A DNA stretch of 64,000 nucleotides from Dicaeum eximium. Its lineage: Eukaryota > Chordata > Aves > Passeriformes > Dicaeidae. Where the stretch lies: contig VWZP01001590.1 in the NCBI GenBank assembly GCA_013396995.1, positions 372,001 to 436,000 on the forward strand. Direction: 5' to 3'. Positions 11,241 through 25,395 of this stretch are shown here, piece by piece (the stretch's first letter is position 1; every line of letters begins with the position of its first letter). The notes beneath the pieces were generated by a model, which saw only the letters and a program-made list of their open reading frames with translations, was not told where the DNA came from and searched no databases. The translations under genes were made by a program, and so were the position numbers.

Positions 11241-11324
11241 CAGTAGCAAAAAACCCAGCATCAGAAACAAGAAGAGAAACTGCAGCTTACGTGATCCATA
11301 TCTGCACTTCTTCCTCAAGAACAT
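10780..11324 (-). CDS. GALNT15: GALNT15 first coding exon (N-terminal tail, membrane anchor, stem)
   Basis: This exon encodes the start of a Golgi type II membrane enzyme that transfers GalNAc from UDP-GalNAc to Ser/Thr, starting mucin-type O-glycosylation (GT27 family). It reads from the ATG at 11324-11322 to residue 181, plus two bases of codon 182. A basic tail (MFLRKKCRYGSRK) is followed by a hydrophobic anchor at about residues 15-33, then a low-complexity stem. The stem contains PLDGLSPFIALRED and ends in DLPEVRHP, both close to the human GALNT15 N-terminus as I recall it. The donor GTAAGT lies at 10779-10774, and the exon ends in phase 2. This start is the first Met of the frame and sits directly before the tail and anchor expected of the family. 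An AG lies two bases upstream of the ATG (11327-11326), so an upstream leader exon is possible. The frame is intact. The identity is from recognition, not a search. Confidence 0.93.
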
Positions 11325-11325
11325 A

Positions 11326-11536
11326 CTGTTGGTGACAAAATGATACAGATGGTCATGTTAAATATCACTTGGATCTTCCTCAGGTTTCAGTCCTCGGGCT
11401 GCACAAAAGCCCTGGTTTTCACTATCTGCCAAGAGGATTTTTTTGCTCCCTTCATATTTCACTGATGCCATTTCATGCTTTCCTCCCTATTTACAGAAAA
11501 AAAAAATTATAACATTCCTATTAATATTGTACTTAC
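11326..11536 (-). other. Candidate 5'UTR intron upstream of the GALNT15 ATG
   Basis: On the minus strand a strong donor-like GTAAGTAC begins at 11536, and an acceptor-like CACCAACAG ends at 11326, two bases before the ATG. Removing the 211 bp between them would join a non-coding leader to the first coding exon. The polypyrimidine tract is only moderate (CATTTTGTCACC). Without transcript data this remains a hypothesis; a single exon with a 5'UTR is the alternative. Confidence 0.35.
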
Positions 11537-12112
11537 TGTAGTAAAACGTAGCATGGGTCCAGTGAGATAAAGTAGATTCTTTATTATACGGAGTCCCAGC
11601 TTAGTTAGGAAAGTGCATACTTTGCTGATTAAAAGAGTAACTAAAGCTTTGATTTTTTTTCCCCTTTTAAAATTCTAAGTTGAAAGAAATCCCATTTCTC
11701 ATAGATTCTTTCCAGAGTAGATCCTGCTTCTTCAAAGTTTCCAGTTGCTGCCTGGATTGAAGCACTGTATCTCTGAAAGCAGATCTGACAGCTCTCCCCC
11801 GTTCAGAGGCTTCAAGTTAACTGTGATCAACAGATGAGAAGTAGTCGGTCCCTGACTTTGTTTCACACATAACTACGGCACTCAGTCAGGAAGCACTTTG
11901 CCAGACATAATACAGAGCAATGTGTGCGTCTTTCTCTCGGTCCTAATGCCCTCACTGTGCTTGTCCTATCAAATCAAAACTTTGCAAAAGCTGTAAGAGG
12001 TGAAATACAAGAAGCAAAATGTTATATTAGAAAAGAAATCAAGGCACACTGCAGATTGCTGTACGTTGGAATAGCTGTATTAAGCTGAGAATGCACAGAG
12101 CAAGAATCAAGG

Positions 12113-12120
12113 CTTTTATA
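12113..12120 (-). promoter_or_regulatory. TATA-like box upstream of GALNT15
   Basis: The minus strand reads CAGTTTATAAAAGCC, containing TATAAAAG, about 790 bp upstream of the GALNT15 ATG and pointing toward it. With a TATA-to-start distance of about 30 bp, transcription would begin near 12085 and run into the proposed leader exon. Such motifs are frequent in AT-rich DNA, so this is weak evidence. Confidence 0.25.
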
Positions 12121-12353
12121 AACTGAATAAAAGATGGAGAGCACATGTTTTATTTAAGGTTAGATTTATTCATATGATAATGTGTTAGCTGGAGTATATT
12201 TCATAGCCAATAAATATTTACAGCTGTAAGGATTTTAACACTGACATAAGGGTGCCAAATTATCACCTGGCAATCTGAAGTTGTCTCCTCATCCATAAAT
12301 TTGGTATTGGAGGGCAAGCAGCACTTCAAGTTTTCATTAGTCCAGGAATAACA

Positions 12354-12363
12354 TATATAAAAG
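12354..12363 (+). promoter_or_regulatory. TATA-like box pointing away from GALNT15
   Basis: TATATAAAAG on the plus strand is followed by a short GC-richer stretch. It diverges from the minus-strand TATA-like box about 235 bp to the left. There is no coding sequence downstream that it obviously serves. This could be chance. Confidence 0.15.
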
Positions 12364-15300
12364 CCTGGGCTGGAACAAAACCCACTGACACTGAGAGAAA
12401 ACAACAGCTTCTGTGATTAAAAGGGGAGCTCAGTCTCTGAGGTCTGTTTGCTAATACTGCTGGCATGGGTGCTACTGGGCATGGACTGTGGCATTTTTTG
12501 CTGCAAGATGAGTGCTTGTCCAATGGGAGGAGGGGTGAGCCAATCCATGTGCTTCAGCATCACATGCCTCTTTCTCTGGCAGAGATCAGGGATGGATGCA
12601 GCTCAGGTGTTGCCAGCCCTTTTGCTGCTGGGGACACGGGATGTGGTATTTTTCATATCAGGCAATATTTGATGAGCAGAAAGCTCCTGCTCCAGGAGGA
12701 ATGTGATTACTGGAGAACTTCCACATTGACAGATATAAAAAAAGCCCTATATTTCTAGACATTATAGCTAAAAGAATGGCATGAAGATAGGCATGCAGTA
12801 TACTCTAAAGGAAGACAAGGATCTATTATTTTTCACCTTCTTTGCTATTACTTCCCTCTAAGATGTCCTGTAAGCTCAGACTATGGTTCCTGGTAGACAA
12901 CTTCCAAAAAATTAAAAATGAGAGGACACCTACTTTCAAATTAAAATGCGTCACAACCTTCAAAAGCAAGGATGGTATAGAGCACCATAAGATTGCTGGA
13001 GGCACGTAGTGTCTCACTTCTGTGTGCACTCCCCTAAGCAGCTTATACAGAATGCCTTGAGGGAGTGTGACTGGTCTGCTGTGTCTTGGCACCTTCCCTA
13101 CGTCAGCTGTTCTTTAAAATACACAGAACTGCTTTAATCGTATCTTGGGCAGAAGCAAGATTGAGCCAATATTTTGATACTTCACCATTGTATGTATCTC
13201 CCTTTTTTAGCTTAAATTCACACAAAAGTAACATCCCAACTCACCTTCAGCCCTGAGAATACTACTTTTTATCCTGCTTTTCATAGGGAAAAAGAAGTAT
13301 TGATGGTTTCAATTCAATAGGGAAGCAGCACACATTTGCATTAAAAAAATCAGAGCTTGAAAGCACTCATTTAAATACCAATGTTTCAGCCATAGAAAGA
13401 CAAAATGAAATGGCAATTAAGAGACCTGTCCGAGATGATCTCCAAAAAGCTGGGATAGCGACTTGCAAAAGGTTCAGTTCCACAGTCCCATTATCAGGCA
13501 TATGGAATAAAATAAAATTAAATTAAAAGGAGAAACTTAAGAGTAGGTGAAATAAATAGGAGAAAACATTGCTTTCTCTTTTCCTTTTTTAACTTTTCTG
13601 GGCTGAGTATTTTGATTTAATTTAATTTATATTTTTCCCTGGCTAAAATATTTTAACAAGATGCTGTAAACAAGTCTGATCAAGATAATTCTAGCCTGCA
13701 GTAGAAATTGCTGTATAAATTCTGTCCTGGTATGTTCTGTATTGCTGAGCAAATCTGCCTGGGTCACTCATGCAGCTGAATTTCAGTTACAGATGAAAAG
13801 ACACCCAATTAACAAATTTACAGTAATCTTAGACACTTCTGGGACAGAGCTGATAGGTAATGTTATCACTGAAACATATGCATGTGGAATACAGCCATTT
13901 AATATATCCTGACCATTTTAAAGAAGAAATGAACAATTACAGAAGATGTTTGTTCAGTCTAGTCAATTAAATGTGCAAGTACAGAACACTGGGTGGCACA
14001 CTTCCAGCAGCCTCTATTCCCTCTTCTGCACAACAAGCCTTCCTGAACCATTTCCCATCAAACAGTCTGGTTTTCAATCTTGCCTCTTAAAGAGGTGGTT
14101 TTCCCCTGCCATCATATAAAAGAGATATTGCCTTTCCAATGGATGAGCCTCCCTTTAGTATCTGACAGGACATGTCTTATTTCCTTCAATTTGAAGAACA
14201 GCATCACTGCTATGATCTCCCTACGTAGAAGTCAAGAATACAACATCCATTGTGTTTTTCTTTCTACTTCTGGTTACTCAAAGACATGCTACAAAGCAGG
14301 CCCTTCACTGGGACACAGAATGGGTTGCTCCTCCTGCATAGCTGCTGAGGATTCCCTTTCCTAGGATGCTTTCCTGTGCATCATTTGATGGAAGGGGAAG
14401 GAGTACTGCATAGCCCAGGCTCTACTGTCAGACCCAGAGCCATTGCCTTCATCCTGAGGTCTGGTCTTTTATGTGCTGCTTCATGCAGGTAGCCCACAAA
14501 GAGGCTGCCCACAAAAGGTATTGTCCTTGGATTGCTGTTCTACAGCAAACCCTGGAGCTCCTCAGTCCGTGGGAAAGGAACATGTCACAGGTTGTGCCAA
14601 ATACACCAGCAATTGCTCACAAAAAGGGCCAGTTTGCAGTGTCAGTACTGGCCAGTGCCAGTTTTATGTTGACTTTCCTGCTGGTCAATCCATGCATGAG
14701 CTGAAAGGCTTGTGCTCCTACCAGGCCTGCTCAGGTACACCCACTGGTATAATACCCAGGGGTATAAATACCTTCAGCAAATGCAAAGTCAGTTATTGAC
14801 TTCCCTAAGAAAATATTCACCATCCTTCACTATTGCAAATTTTGCTCATTAATTGCCAAGAGTTAGAACATGAAATCAAATCTAGGTCTCATTAATTCAC
14901 AAGGTATTAGGAAACACAGTTGCCCTTTGCAGAGTAACAAACCTTTCAATCCCTGCTTTGTAGCTGTTTGTACTTACCCTTTCCTCCTCACCTCATTTTG
15001 GCTTGCATTTTTGTCCAAACCACTCCACATCACATACTTGTTCAATATTACGTGACATGTTATGTTATCCGTACGTGAAGAAACACCACATACTTTCAGT
15101 GTGCAGAGCCCATGTTTAACTGCCAGGAAAAAAACAAAGCAAGAACAAACCCAAGGCTGGATGGAAGAAAGAGTGTGTGGACAGGTCGTTACTGACTCTT
15201 TAATAAACATCTTGGATTGATTTACACTCCTATGCCAAAAGCAGATGTGCCACTTCCATTTAAAGACTCAACACATAGCAGCACTCATGGTTTCATAGCT

Positions 15301-18054
15301 GCATGTATTGTATGCCACAGCTCTTTGTGCTTGTAACAATGGCTTTATTTGCACAGATGTGAAGAAAGTCAGTGCATAAAATGAGACTGCTTACATGGTG
15401 CACAGGATTTGTAGTGTTTTTGTAACTAAGTAACTTTCCCCATTCTTCCAAGAATATAATGAGAAATATGTATTTTTAGATCATAAAATGATATAATTTA
15501 TTTGCAGGTATTGTAGATGGTTTGTGTGCATGGCATTGTAGCAAATATTGCTCATTCAATGATATCTTCTGATGGCAAGTTAATAATAAATTAGAACAAG
15601 TTCTGTGGAACTTGCGTTTGAAGGCTATAAAAGCTTGATAAAATCTGTTGACACTGGCAGAGATTTTGGCACTTGCATTGTGATTTACAAGATGTTTGCC
15701 TACCTGTCAGTGAAGGAAATGCATCTGAAATTCCATTTTACAAGATTTCTACTCATAAATCATGTCCCATGTAAAATGGAGCATGGAAGCTGTGGACCTT
15801 TGCACTGCTTTTCAAAAGCAGTTCTCTGGGCGTGAAGGTCAGGCACACTGGATGGAAAGTAAAGGGAATATATATCACAGAAGGGACAGCTTGTGGATTT
15901 ACTGCACCCCAGCCTCTGGCTAACTCAGAAATGGTAGTTCTGAGGACATTAAGGGCAGTATTGTGTACTCCATGCCTAAAACCTAGCCTCTAACGCAGCC
16001 CTAGACAGCTACCAGCTGTCTGTGAGGGATGAGAACTGTTGATCATCGTTAACTCCCCTAGAAAAGATACAGCTGAAGTGCTTGTGGGCAATACACAGAC
16101 CATCACTACCTCCTGCCTCTTAATCAACCACTATTAATATCCTCAGGCTGGAGAGGGTTCTGGATACCTTTAATCCCCAGTACCCCACCCTAAGGTAAAC
16201 TGAATCAAGACTTGAACTGGTTGTGACTGTTTTAGTGCCAACATCCTTCACTAGAATATCATCCTGCATTGACCATAAAATCTAACCCACCATTAGGGAT
16301 AGTGGGATTTAATAGTTGGCTCTAGATTGCAGGTGGAAATGGAAATAAGGTGGTTTACTCTTTCAGAGCAGCTGACCTGGCCTCCTTGGTTTTAAAAAAT
16401 GAAACAAATTACATGAGAGAAATTGATCTTCATGTAACACTACTGCTGTTATGTCAAAGATAACACCAGTAGTGTTTTTAATCTAGTGTTATCTACAGAT
16501 GGAAGGTCATAAGTAGGAATTCTGTATGATGGGTACCCCCTGGGGATCTCTGCCTGTAGAGTTGCATTTATGGTTGGAAATTTACTTCCATGGAACAGGC
16601 CATGAAACCATTTGCAAACAGAAATCTCAGAAAACCTGAGTATGCTAAAGATACCCACAGCAAAGCCTTTTTCCCCCACAAAGGACTCTTCAGCTGGTGG
16701 GCAGCTTGAACTTCACATCTACTCAGTTTCTTTCTGCACATACAGGTAGTACATAAACATCATGTGTCTCTCATAGATTCTATAACAGACAGCATTCAAA
16801 AATCACAATATTCATATGGAAAGCCCTGTCCCCACAGTAAGTATTTTCAGTTGAAATGGTGTTTAATGAAGAGAAAAATCTTTAAATGGTTCTGGCATCT
16901 CTTCACACATTTAAGTGCTTAGTGACATGTGGTTGCATACAGATTGCTCCTGTTTCAAGGCAGTGGTCATCCACGTCACCTAAACTGGAAATTACCTTTT
17001 TTTATACTTCCTAAATAGTTACATATTTGTGTGTAGCTGGTATAAGGAATAGTTGCTCTTCAGTTAGCTGCTGAGTATTACAGGTTGGGTTCATGGGGGA
17101 AGTTGGCACAGAGTATGACAAGGAGAAGACAACATTTAATGAGAGTGTGAAGAGTGAATGATTTCACCCTTGCTGGGGGCGGTGGTTCAGAGCTGAGTAA
17201 AGCAGGAGTTAAGTCACTGCAGGTGTGCAGCTTAATGACCTGCAGTTGGGTAGCAAGTGTGCATGAACTGAGAGCACAGAGGGCATGTTTGGGAATGTTA
17301 TTACAGTGGAGGAGCTGAAGTAAATGGATGGATGTGTGAGGTAAGGCTACAGTGGATGCTATTTTTTATGCTTTCATTTTTAATATGAGGAAAACACAGA
17401 GCAAATGAAGTAAGCTATGTTAATATCACAGGTGTGTGAGTGGGACCTATGACTTCTTTCTGTATTTCCTGCACAAGACTTACATTCTTTAACAGTTTGG
17501 GAAAGGAAAGTGGAAAATACTCATTTTTGCAAGCCTGTTTCCTTTAATAGTTCTTTTTGTTTATAAAATACCAATTTAAAAAACAATTACATTCACAAGA
17601 GTTAACACTGAAGTTATGATGCAGTTCAACTGTGTGTATGTAAAAGTTTACTTTCAAGAATAAAGGTCTAGACTCCTACCCCCACTCCCTGACCTGTTGA
17701 AGTGCAGCTCATGGTGGGATGGATATTCTGTAAAATATGGAATGATATATACTGATGTAGATCTTGAAAATGTTTGTTCAGGAATCCAAAACAAACCCTG
17801 TGTTTTTCTTTAAATTTGTTTAGGATCATCAATATTCACATACAGTAAACATTAAATGTAAAGTAGCATCCAAAATGAAGCTGGGCTTCATGCCTAACTA
17901 GTTTTAGCTCAGAGATGAGCACTGTCACTGGTAGCTGTGGGAGCTGCATGTGGGCTATAGATTTAAAAGGAGGATTGAATTTAGGCCAAAAGACAGAAAG
18001 GAAATACCTGCATATGTATGTGTATAGAACTTCAGTCTGCATATATACTGTGCA

Positions 18055-18067
18055 TGTGTGTGTGTGT
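18055..18067. repeat. Short TG microsatellite
   Basis: A pure TG run follows a GCATATATACTGTGCA stretch and leads into ACACATA. It is short and unremarkable. Confidence 0.85.
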
Positions 18068-21000
18068 ACACATAACAATATAAATATATAAAATAAAATC
18101 AACCCCATCTATTCTCATACATTTCCATGTGTTTTATCCTACCATCCTGTCCTATGTACTCTGGTAGGTTTGTGGCAGGGTTACTAAAGATAGAAGTAAA
18201 CCAACTGCTGAAGATACTTCCTTTTTTGCCTTTTTTTTTCCTGCAAAAGATAAAACCTCCTATTTTCATTCCTTTAGCGGTACAGAACTGAATTCTGTAC
18301 AGCTGAATTAAATATATGACTTTAATATGTTAATATACTTTTAAAACTTGCTACCAAATAAGTTTCTGACATCTTAACAGTGACACTCTAGGAAGCTGCT
18401 CAGTAACATCTGGAACTTAGAGAACCTAGTTTCCATTTTGTGACCATCAATGTGGATCTGGGTTTGTTTTGGATCAGCTATTTTCTTGGCCTTAAAATGG
18501 GATACCCAACTACCTCAATGAAGGAAATCTAAGGGACATGAGACCCCTTTGTTTACTATATCATGAAAATACCTTCACATTGGCAAGCTGTTAAGAAGAA
18601 TAACAGGGTGGAAGGAAGAGGCAAGACAGCTGAGATGTCTGGTAATTTACTGCATTCCCTGTGCAAGTCTGTATTTCCAAAGGAACCACTCTGGTAGAAA
18701 GGAAAGGAGTAACCTTTCCAAACATAGCCTTGGCAGGAGGTGAGGCACAGAGCTACAAGAGACACTCTAAGGAAAGTCTCCTCCTGCCTTTTGTTTGTAA
18801 GAGTTTTCTGTGTGATTTTTCTGAGCTTTCTTCTTGACAGAAACTTAGGCAAGAACAGGGATTTTGGAAGCCAAGTTATAAGAACTAGGATTGTCATAGA
18901 ACAGGTTAAATCTCTAAAACTTCTAACTTCCTAGCAGCCTAGAAAAGGGGCAGAGGTGATGAAAGATACAGCCTGTGGTCACTTCTGACTGCCAAAGAAG
19001 AGGCAGTAGGAGCAGTCATAAACAATTTATTACTCTGATCACAAGCAAGACAGATTGTTAATAGTCATCGGTTAATATTTTAAAAGCTATATCTGCAAAA
19101 ATATCATCCAGGTTGCAAAGGTAATCGAGGCAGGAATTTGTGACTGTCAAGTGCCAGGAAAACTGCTCTGATTTACCAGACTCTGCACATGCTTTGAGCT
19201 GTACAAGAACACAAACTGAGATATGTAACTGATTATTCCAGTTTATTTTCTTCTGTGTTTGTGACTGAAAAAAAGGAGGTTTATTTTTATTTTTCTTTTC
19301 TTACTTAATTACTGCATATGGTACCAGATAAAGGTGGTTTTTCCCTGACTCCTTTCTTCTTCATGTTAAGTCTTGATCTGTGGTTTCATTTTGTTTGGCT
19401 TTTTAAAAAAAATATTATTATTACTGGGTTTTTTTGTTTGTTTAGGGAAAAGTCTCTCTAGGCATAGGTAGGATGCTTGGTTTGTGAAGGTGGTTAGCAG
19501 ATGCAGTCTGAGAAACCATCTGGGAGGTTACGGCTCACAGAAATTGAAACAAATAATAGAGCTGTTAAATGAGAAAGGAGGCAGGCTTATGGTTAGTAAT
19601 TGGAACAAAGTCTTTGTCTAAGGGTATTGAGTGCTTCTCAGAAATCACACTCCTACCATCTGTACTGTGAGAGACTGAAAATGTGAAATACAATTTTGAT
19701 AGGAAGAGTCCTACTTTTAAAGGTGTATACCTGGGGATAGCATCCTTTTCTGAAGACCTTTGTGACTGGAGATTTATGTTATGGTAGGCAATCTAGGAAC
19801 TTGGGCTGTTCTTTTGCTAGCACTAACATTTTTGTCATCAGTCTCAAAAGAATAAGCCCATGTGAGTTTTGGGACACTGTTTTGGGAAACAGTGATTCAG
19901 AGATTCTGCACCAAAGGGAAAAGAGGGAAGAAACTTTTCAGAGATGTGAAAAAATAATCCTGCAGGTTTCTCAGGGATTTTCCTATGTAAGGAAGGGCAA
20001 CATGCAGGGAAAGAGATCATCACTAGAATCATCATGAGAGACTTAGTTGGGGTCAAAGATGGTGAGAATTTGGCACTGCCACATCTGAACCCAAACCATC
20101 AGTTCATGGCCCAGATGAGAGGCAAGACCAGCATTTGGCTATGAACCTGGTCTGCTGGATCATTTCAATCTATTAAGACTCTCTATCACTTCTACCTTCC
20201 AGGAAACCTGTATCCCCACCCAGCTTTCTGGGTTATGGAAAGGCTGATCTATAGTCCTGAAGCAAAGAAGAAGCTGTACACCAAAAGCTGGAAAGTGGCT
20301 TACATTTTAGGAGGAATTCGCCAAACCAGAAGGTAAAGTGTGTGTGTATGTGTTCAGGGGGTGCTGTTCTGGAAACCATCACTCAGCAGGTATAAAAGCA
20401 AAAATAGCAAGTCTTTATAGTGGTTTTAATAAAGTGCACTTTATAGCACCTTTCATCTTCAAAGAATGAAACAAATTTATTGTTAGTATAAACTCATGGG
20501 GACCAATGAAGATGAAGAAGGGAGTGCCGTTACCCCTTTACTAATCAGGGTCATGAATCCACAGGAATATTATTTTGTACCCTGTCAGTAACTATTACAA
20601 AATCTGGGAGGCTGCAGTATGAATTTAGCTGCAAAAGGCAGACTGAATCTTGTGACTGCAGACTTAATGGCCATCATTAAGTATAATATATATGCATAGC
20701 TGCAGTACACTTTTCCAAGATTCTGGAAAGATCAGCTGAGTAACTGACTACAGGAGTGTAAAATTTATACCTCATCTCACTAATGACTAGTTTTATTCCT
20801 ACTGCATGCAGTGTGAAATTCTGTAGATCATATTACACATAAACTGCACCTCATTCTCTTTCTCACCCTTTTGCACAGCATCATTTTCAGTGCATTCCTT
20901 GACTGTATGAAAGCTGTCAAAGTTCAAATTAAGGAAGTGAAACACTGGGCATCACATAGGAATCCAAAAAGAAGCAATGCATTTATTCCTGTTAGTAAGG

Positions 21001-23075
21001 CAAAGGCCTTTGGAAATGAGAATACAAGCAATGTGATGTTTCAGCAGGGCATAGAGAACTTCCATGTTGCCTTAGTTATTTTATGGTGTGGAAAGGGCAC
21101 AAGGCCAATACGTGAGGCAAGGTCTCTGTTTTCCCCTTGGCTCTACATACTGAGAGTGCACAGTAATGCATTTTGCTTGGCTCCTGCAAAGAAGTTCAAG
21201 GATCCCCTCTTTATCTGAGCAAGCTTTGGCAAAATCTGCCTGCATTTTGCTTTTATAGTGGGAACTTTACACAGAATTCAGATTACTAATGGCTGGCAAG
21301 CTAATATGCTGGAATGTCTCAGATATGACTAATCTTGTTTCACCTCTGATGTTTTATTAAGGGGGCAAGGGGAAAAAAACCCCTCAGAAACACCAGCAAA
21401 GCAAAGAATAAATTCTGCATTAGGTAGTGGCTTACAATACACAAAAAAACCCCCTAAACATAAACCTTAAAACCTAACAAGGTGAAACTGTCTCACTGTT
21501 ACCAGTATTTTAACAGATCATGGATGGGATCCTTTAAGCAAGGTCTTATTTAAATTGACTTGCATGAATTGTCCATGTAAAAGTAGCTGGTTAGTGTGGG
21601 ATTGCTTGCAAATACTTCACAAAGTTTTATCTTAATTACAGAATCATGCAGGAAGGGTGGATTCCAGCCTTATCTTTCAGATTACCTTCTTGGAGTTTAA
21701 CTTTAAAAATGAATGGGTGGGCATTGTCCAACATGGAAAAAATTCTTTACCTACTTATAAATAATACCTTCTGTATATTTCTTAAATACTTAAAATGCTT
21801 TGTTCTCTTCTGGTGATATAATGCACCAAGTATTTTGTTGTATGGTAATTTGTCTCTGCAGTAATTTAGGCTCTTTGGTTTCTGTGAAATGATCGTATGT
21901 TCTTGGTGTGTAAACATTGCAAGGAGTGGTAACCAGGAAACACATATCGGTATTAATGGTAACCACAGAGTAAGCGACCAGGAATTCCTTTGGAAGCTGC
22001 ACAGACTGCTCTGTTACTTGTTACTCTGTAAACAACACTAGAGCATATGCCTTGTGGTGTGCTCTATACGTGGAGGAAGGTAGAGAGAATTAGCAAACAC
22101 CTTGAGAGTTGCTTCAGAAAGATCTAGTGAATGGTGACAGTGCCCTGGAAACCACACAAAAGTGGGATATGAGGAGATGTGGACTCTTCCCTACTCCTCT
22201 TATTTAGCCTTTGCTGGTGGATCATATACTTGTGCATTTCCTACATTTCTGTCTGTTTAGATTTCTACCTTCTCCAGACAGGAACTGTGTTATGTCAGAT
22301 GTTCACACAGCAACCCTGCAGTGCCAATCTTACCTTAACAGTGGTTGTGTAAAGGCTGGAGTTATTGTGGACAGCAAATTGAGGAGACATGTCCTGGGGT
22401 AGGTGCTTCCAGCTTGGATCAGGATATCATACCTTCAGTCCCCCGTTAGAGTAGTGCAGCATCAGACATAGTAATAGCCAGAATGAGGCCCTTTTGCAAA
22501 GCTGTACAAGCAAGTGACCTGGAATGACAAATTCCTCAAAAAGGAAAATTTACTTGTGGGCTGGGTTTGCAGCCAGAAGATGTTTTCTACAAAGAGGCTC
22601 AAAATGGCTAGGATGTGTCAAGATAGTAGGAATTTATTTACTAATCCTCCATTGGTTCTTCCAAATGTAGGGTCACTAACCAGGACTTTCAAAGTGCTGT
22701 GGAAAGAGCTTGTGATGTGTTGTTACAACTCAGTGTGGCTGTTAACATCTACAAAATCTTACTTGTTCTGCAACATGTAATTATTTCCTTGCTGTTCACT
22801 GTAATTTTTTAAGCTTTTACATGGATAAAAGTGATGTTCACAAGGAGTTTAAATCCTTCAAACTTGCTGATAAACTTGTTCACCTCTTAAAACAGAGCAG
22901 TCTATACTGTTGCTTAAGACATTTCCTTCTAACAGTACAGTACTAGATAAAATATGGTAAAATCACATAATTTATACAGAGATTGTAATAAAAATTCCTA
23001 GGTCTATATTGTCACAAGCATTATTCCTGCAAATGATCAGAGGACTGTGCAGTTTGTTCTTCTCCCATGCAGATG

Positions 23076-23110
23076 GTAATCACTACCACAGTAGTAATCA
23101 CTACCACAGA
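23076..23110. repeat. Two-copy 18-bp tandem repeat
   Basis: GTAATCACTACCACAGTA is followed directly by GTAATCACTACCACAGA. This is a minor local slippage duplication. Confidence 0.9.
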
Positions 23111-25395
23111 GATCTGTCATCTCCTCTGTTTCCTGATATAAAAGTGTGCAAAATGGACTGTTCCATGCGATCTTCTGTTTCCTGAGCTTAAAGCAAATCC
23201 ACAGATTCCCAGGCTACCTCAGCTGCTCCACTCCTGTGACATGGTGTTGAGTGGTGAGGAACTTGTGCTGTGTGGGGATCTTTCCATTGCCTCCCAATAT
23301 TCAGTGTTTTGTGTGGAAAAAAATGCCTACCGTGGCTAAGAGGGCAGCCTTCAAACCAGAAGGGCATTGATGAGTGTTAGTAAATAATGCTGGATACTTT
23401 TTATTTCTTGATGCAGGGGCTGTCTGTAAGTCAGAGAGGCAGCTGTTCATACACAGAGGAATTGCAGCCCAGGCCTGCAGAGGTTTGCACCCATGATACA
23501 TCTGTCTCTGTGATTTGTGCTCTTTGTTGAACCTCTGGCAGTGGAAATATAAGATGCATGTGCTATTGCTCAATCTCTGCTTTGTGCCAAGGAAGGACTG
23601 AGGCAGAAGAATGAGTTATAAACAAAGGAAAAAGCAGCAGTAAACTTACTTGGACCTGTTGCCTCAGTTGATGTGAGGGGTGTGTATAGTGACAGGATAC
23701 CAGGCCACGTGTCTGAGGCCTGCAGCTGTGGTAAACAGAAAATAATGTTTGTTTTTGTGGTGGCAACCCTGTAGGCTTACAGTGGGAGATTTGTGATTAT
23801 GTTTGGAATTGGGCAATGTGTAAAGGGACAAACAGGTTGAATCCTATTGAGGACTGTCACTCCCAATGCTCAATCACACATTATTCCTACTATCCACAGC
23901 AGCTCTATCCATGCAGGTGCTGGGTAGCAGTATGGCAACCTAGGTAGCAGCTGGTGTGAAACATCAGCATGTATATGCCAGTGGTGCTGGCTTATCAGTT
24001 CGACAGCTCAAGAAGTGATTCCTGTCTGTCCTGTGATGGGGCATGGCTGGTTGTAGTTGGAATCTGAAAGCTAAAGAGTGAAGTGTTGCCTGCACAGTTG
24101 AACATCCCCAGTCTTGTGCAGAGCCACGTTTTCCTCTTCTTTTTGGCTTGCAAAATATGGAAAGGGAGTGTTGAAACTGCTGGGATGGCCTCTCCTAGTG
24201 CTGTTGAAGGTGTGGCTTGGTATGTTAGGCAGCAACAGTGTTTGGTTTGGTATTTTTTGCCTCTGACCCAGCAGTGGCCAGGCTTCTTATGTTCAAAGCA
24301 AGTGCATGCATGAGTGCTTGTAGCAGTGTGGGGTGATCTGCAAAGCGTGGCTTCTCCAAAACCTGGATGGAGCTGTGTCACCGTCAGATGAGGATGAATG
24401 CTAATGTACAGGTCAGAGGTGGTGAGATGGCAATTTGGAGGGTGCTTCCCTTTTGGTGCCAAAGGGTTTCTGCTGTGGGTATAGTGCACGTATTTTGGGC
24501 ACTTGATGTGTGTCTGCATGTCCCTGGACAGCTGATGGAGAGTCCTGGGTCAAGAGCTTCTTTCAATGTAAATTTAACAACCTTTCATATATTTCTGCCC
24601 AAGAAGATCATGTTGCAATAATATCTAAGTTGTGTATGAGTAAGAGTTATTCTCTTCCAAGTTGTTAATGTATTAATTTCACGTGGTCAGTTTAGTCAAA
24701 TGTGTTTTGAAGTTTTCCTGCTAGGCAAAGGCTAGTCAAAGTGCCAGCTCCTGAGTTTGCTATCTCTCTGGAGAAAACAGCAAAGACTCAGACAAACACA
24801 ACTAAACTACCTAATCTACAAAACTAATGAGAAGTTCAGATTTATTCAGCCAAATGCTCTTTGAAATGGTGCTTTCTTCAAGCAATGCAACTCTGCAAAG
24901 TCACTAATTCTAAAAAGAGAAACGGGTGGTGAGGAAAACAGTTTTGAAGCTTTCATCTAGAAATGAGCAACTAGCTACGGGAACGTATGTTTCATATATT
25001 CTGTTTGCACAGAGATGTATTGTAGTGCTTTTAAAGTTAATCTAGTGGCAAATTAAGTCAAAATAAAATTATAACGGTGAAGAAAAATATTTTCCTGCAG
25101 CAGGAATTCCTTCTTTTAGGGAACTTTTCCTGGAAATCCTTGTTGCAAACAAATACCATCTACCAACTCGTTCCCCATTTGTGTTGGTTAAGGATTCAGT
25201 CTGCATCTCGCCTAGTTTTGTGTCTGGAAGTCTTTCCACGGTTTTCAGTGGATGTGAGATTGGCTGTCCAACTGGAAACTCCAAGGTTCCGGCCAAATCG
25301 TGTTCTGTTCATCACCTTGGGCTAGTCTGTTCTTATGCCAGGCAAAATATACCTTCATCTTCTCTGCCAAGCTTATCTCAGTGTTACACTGGGGT

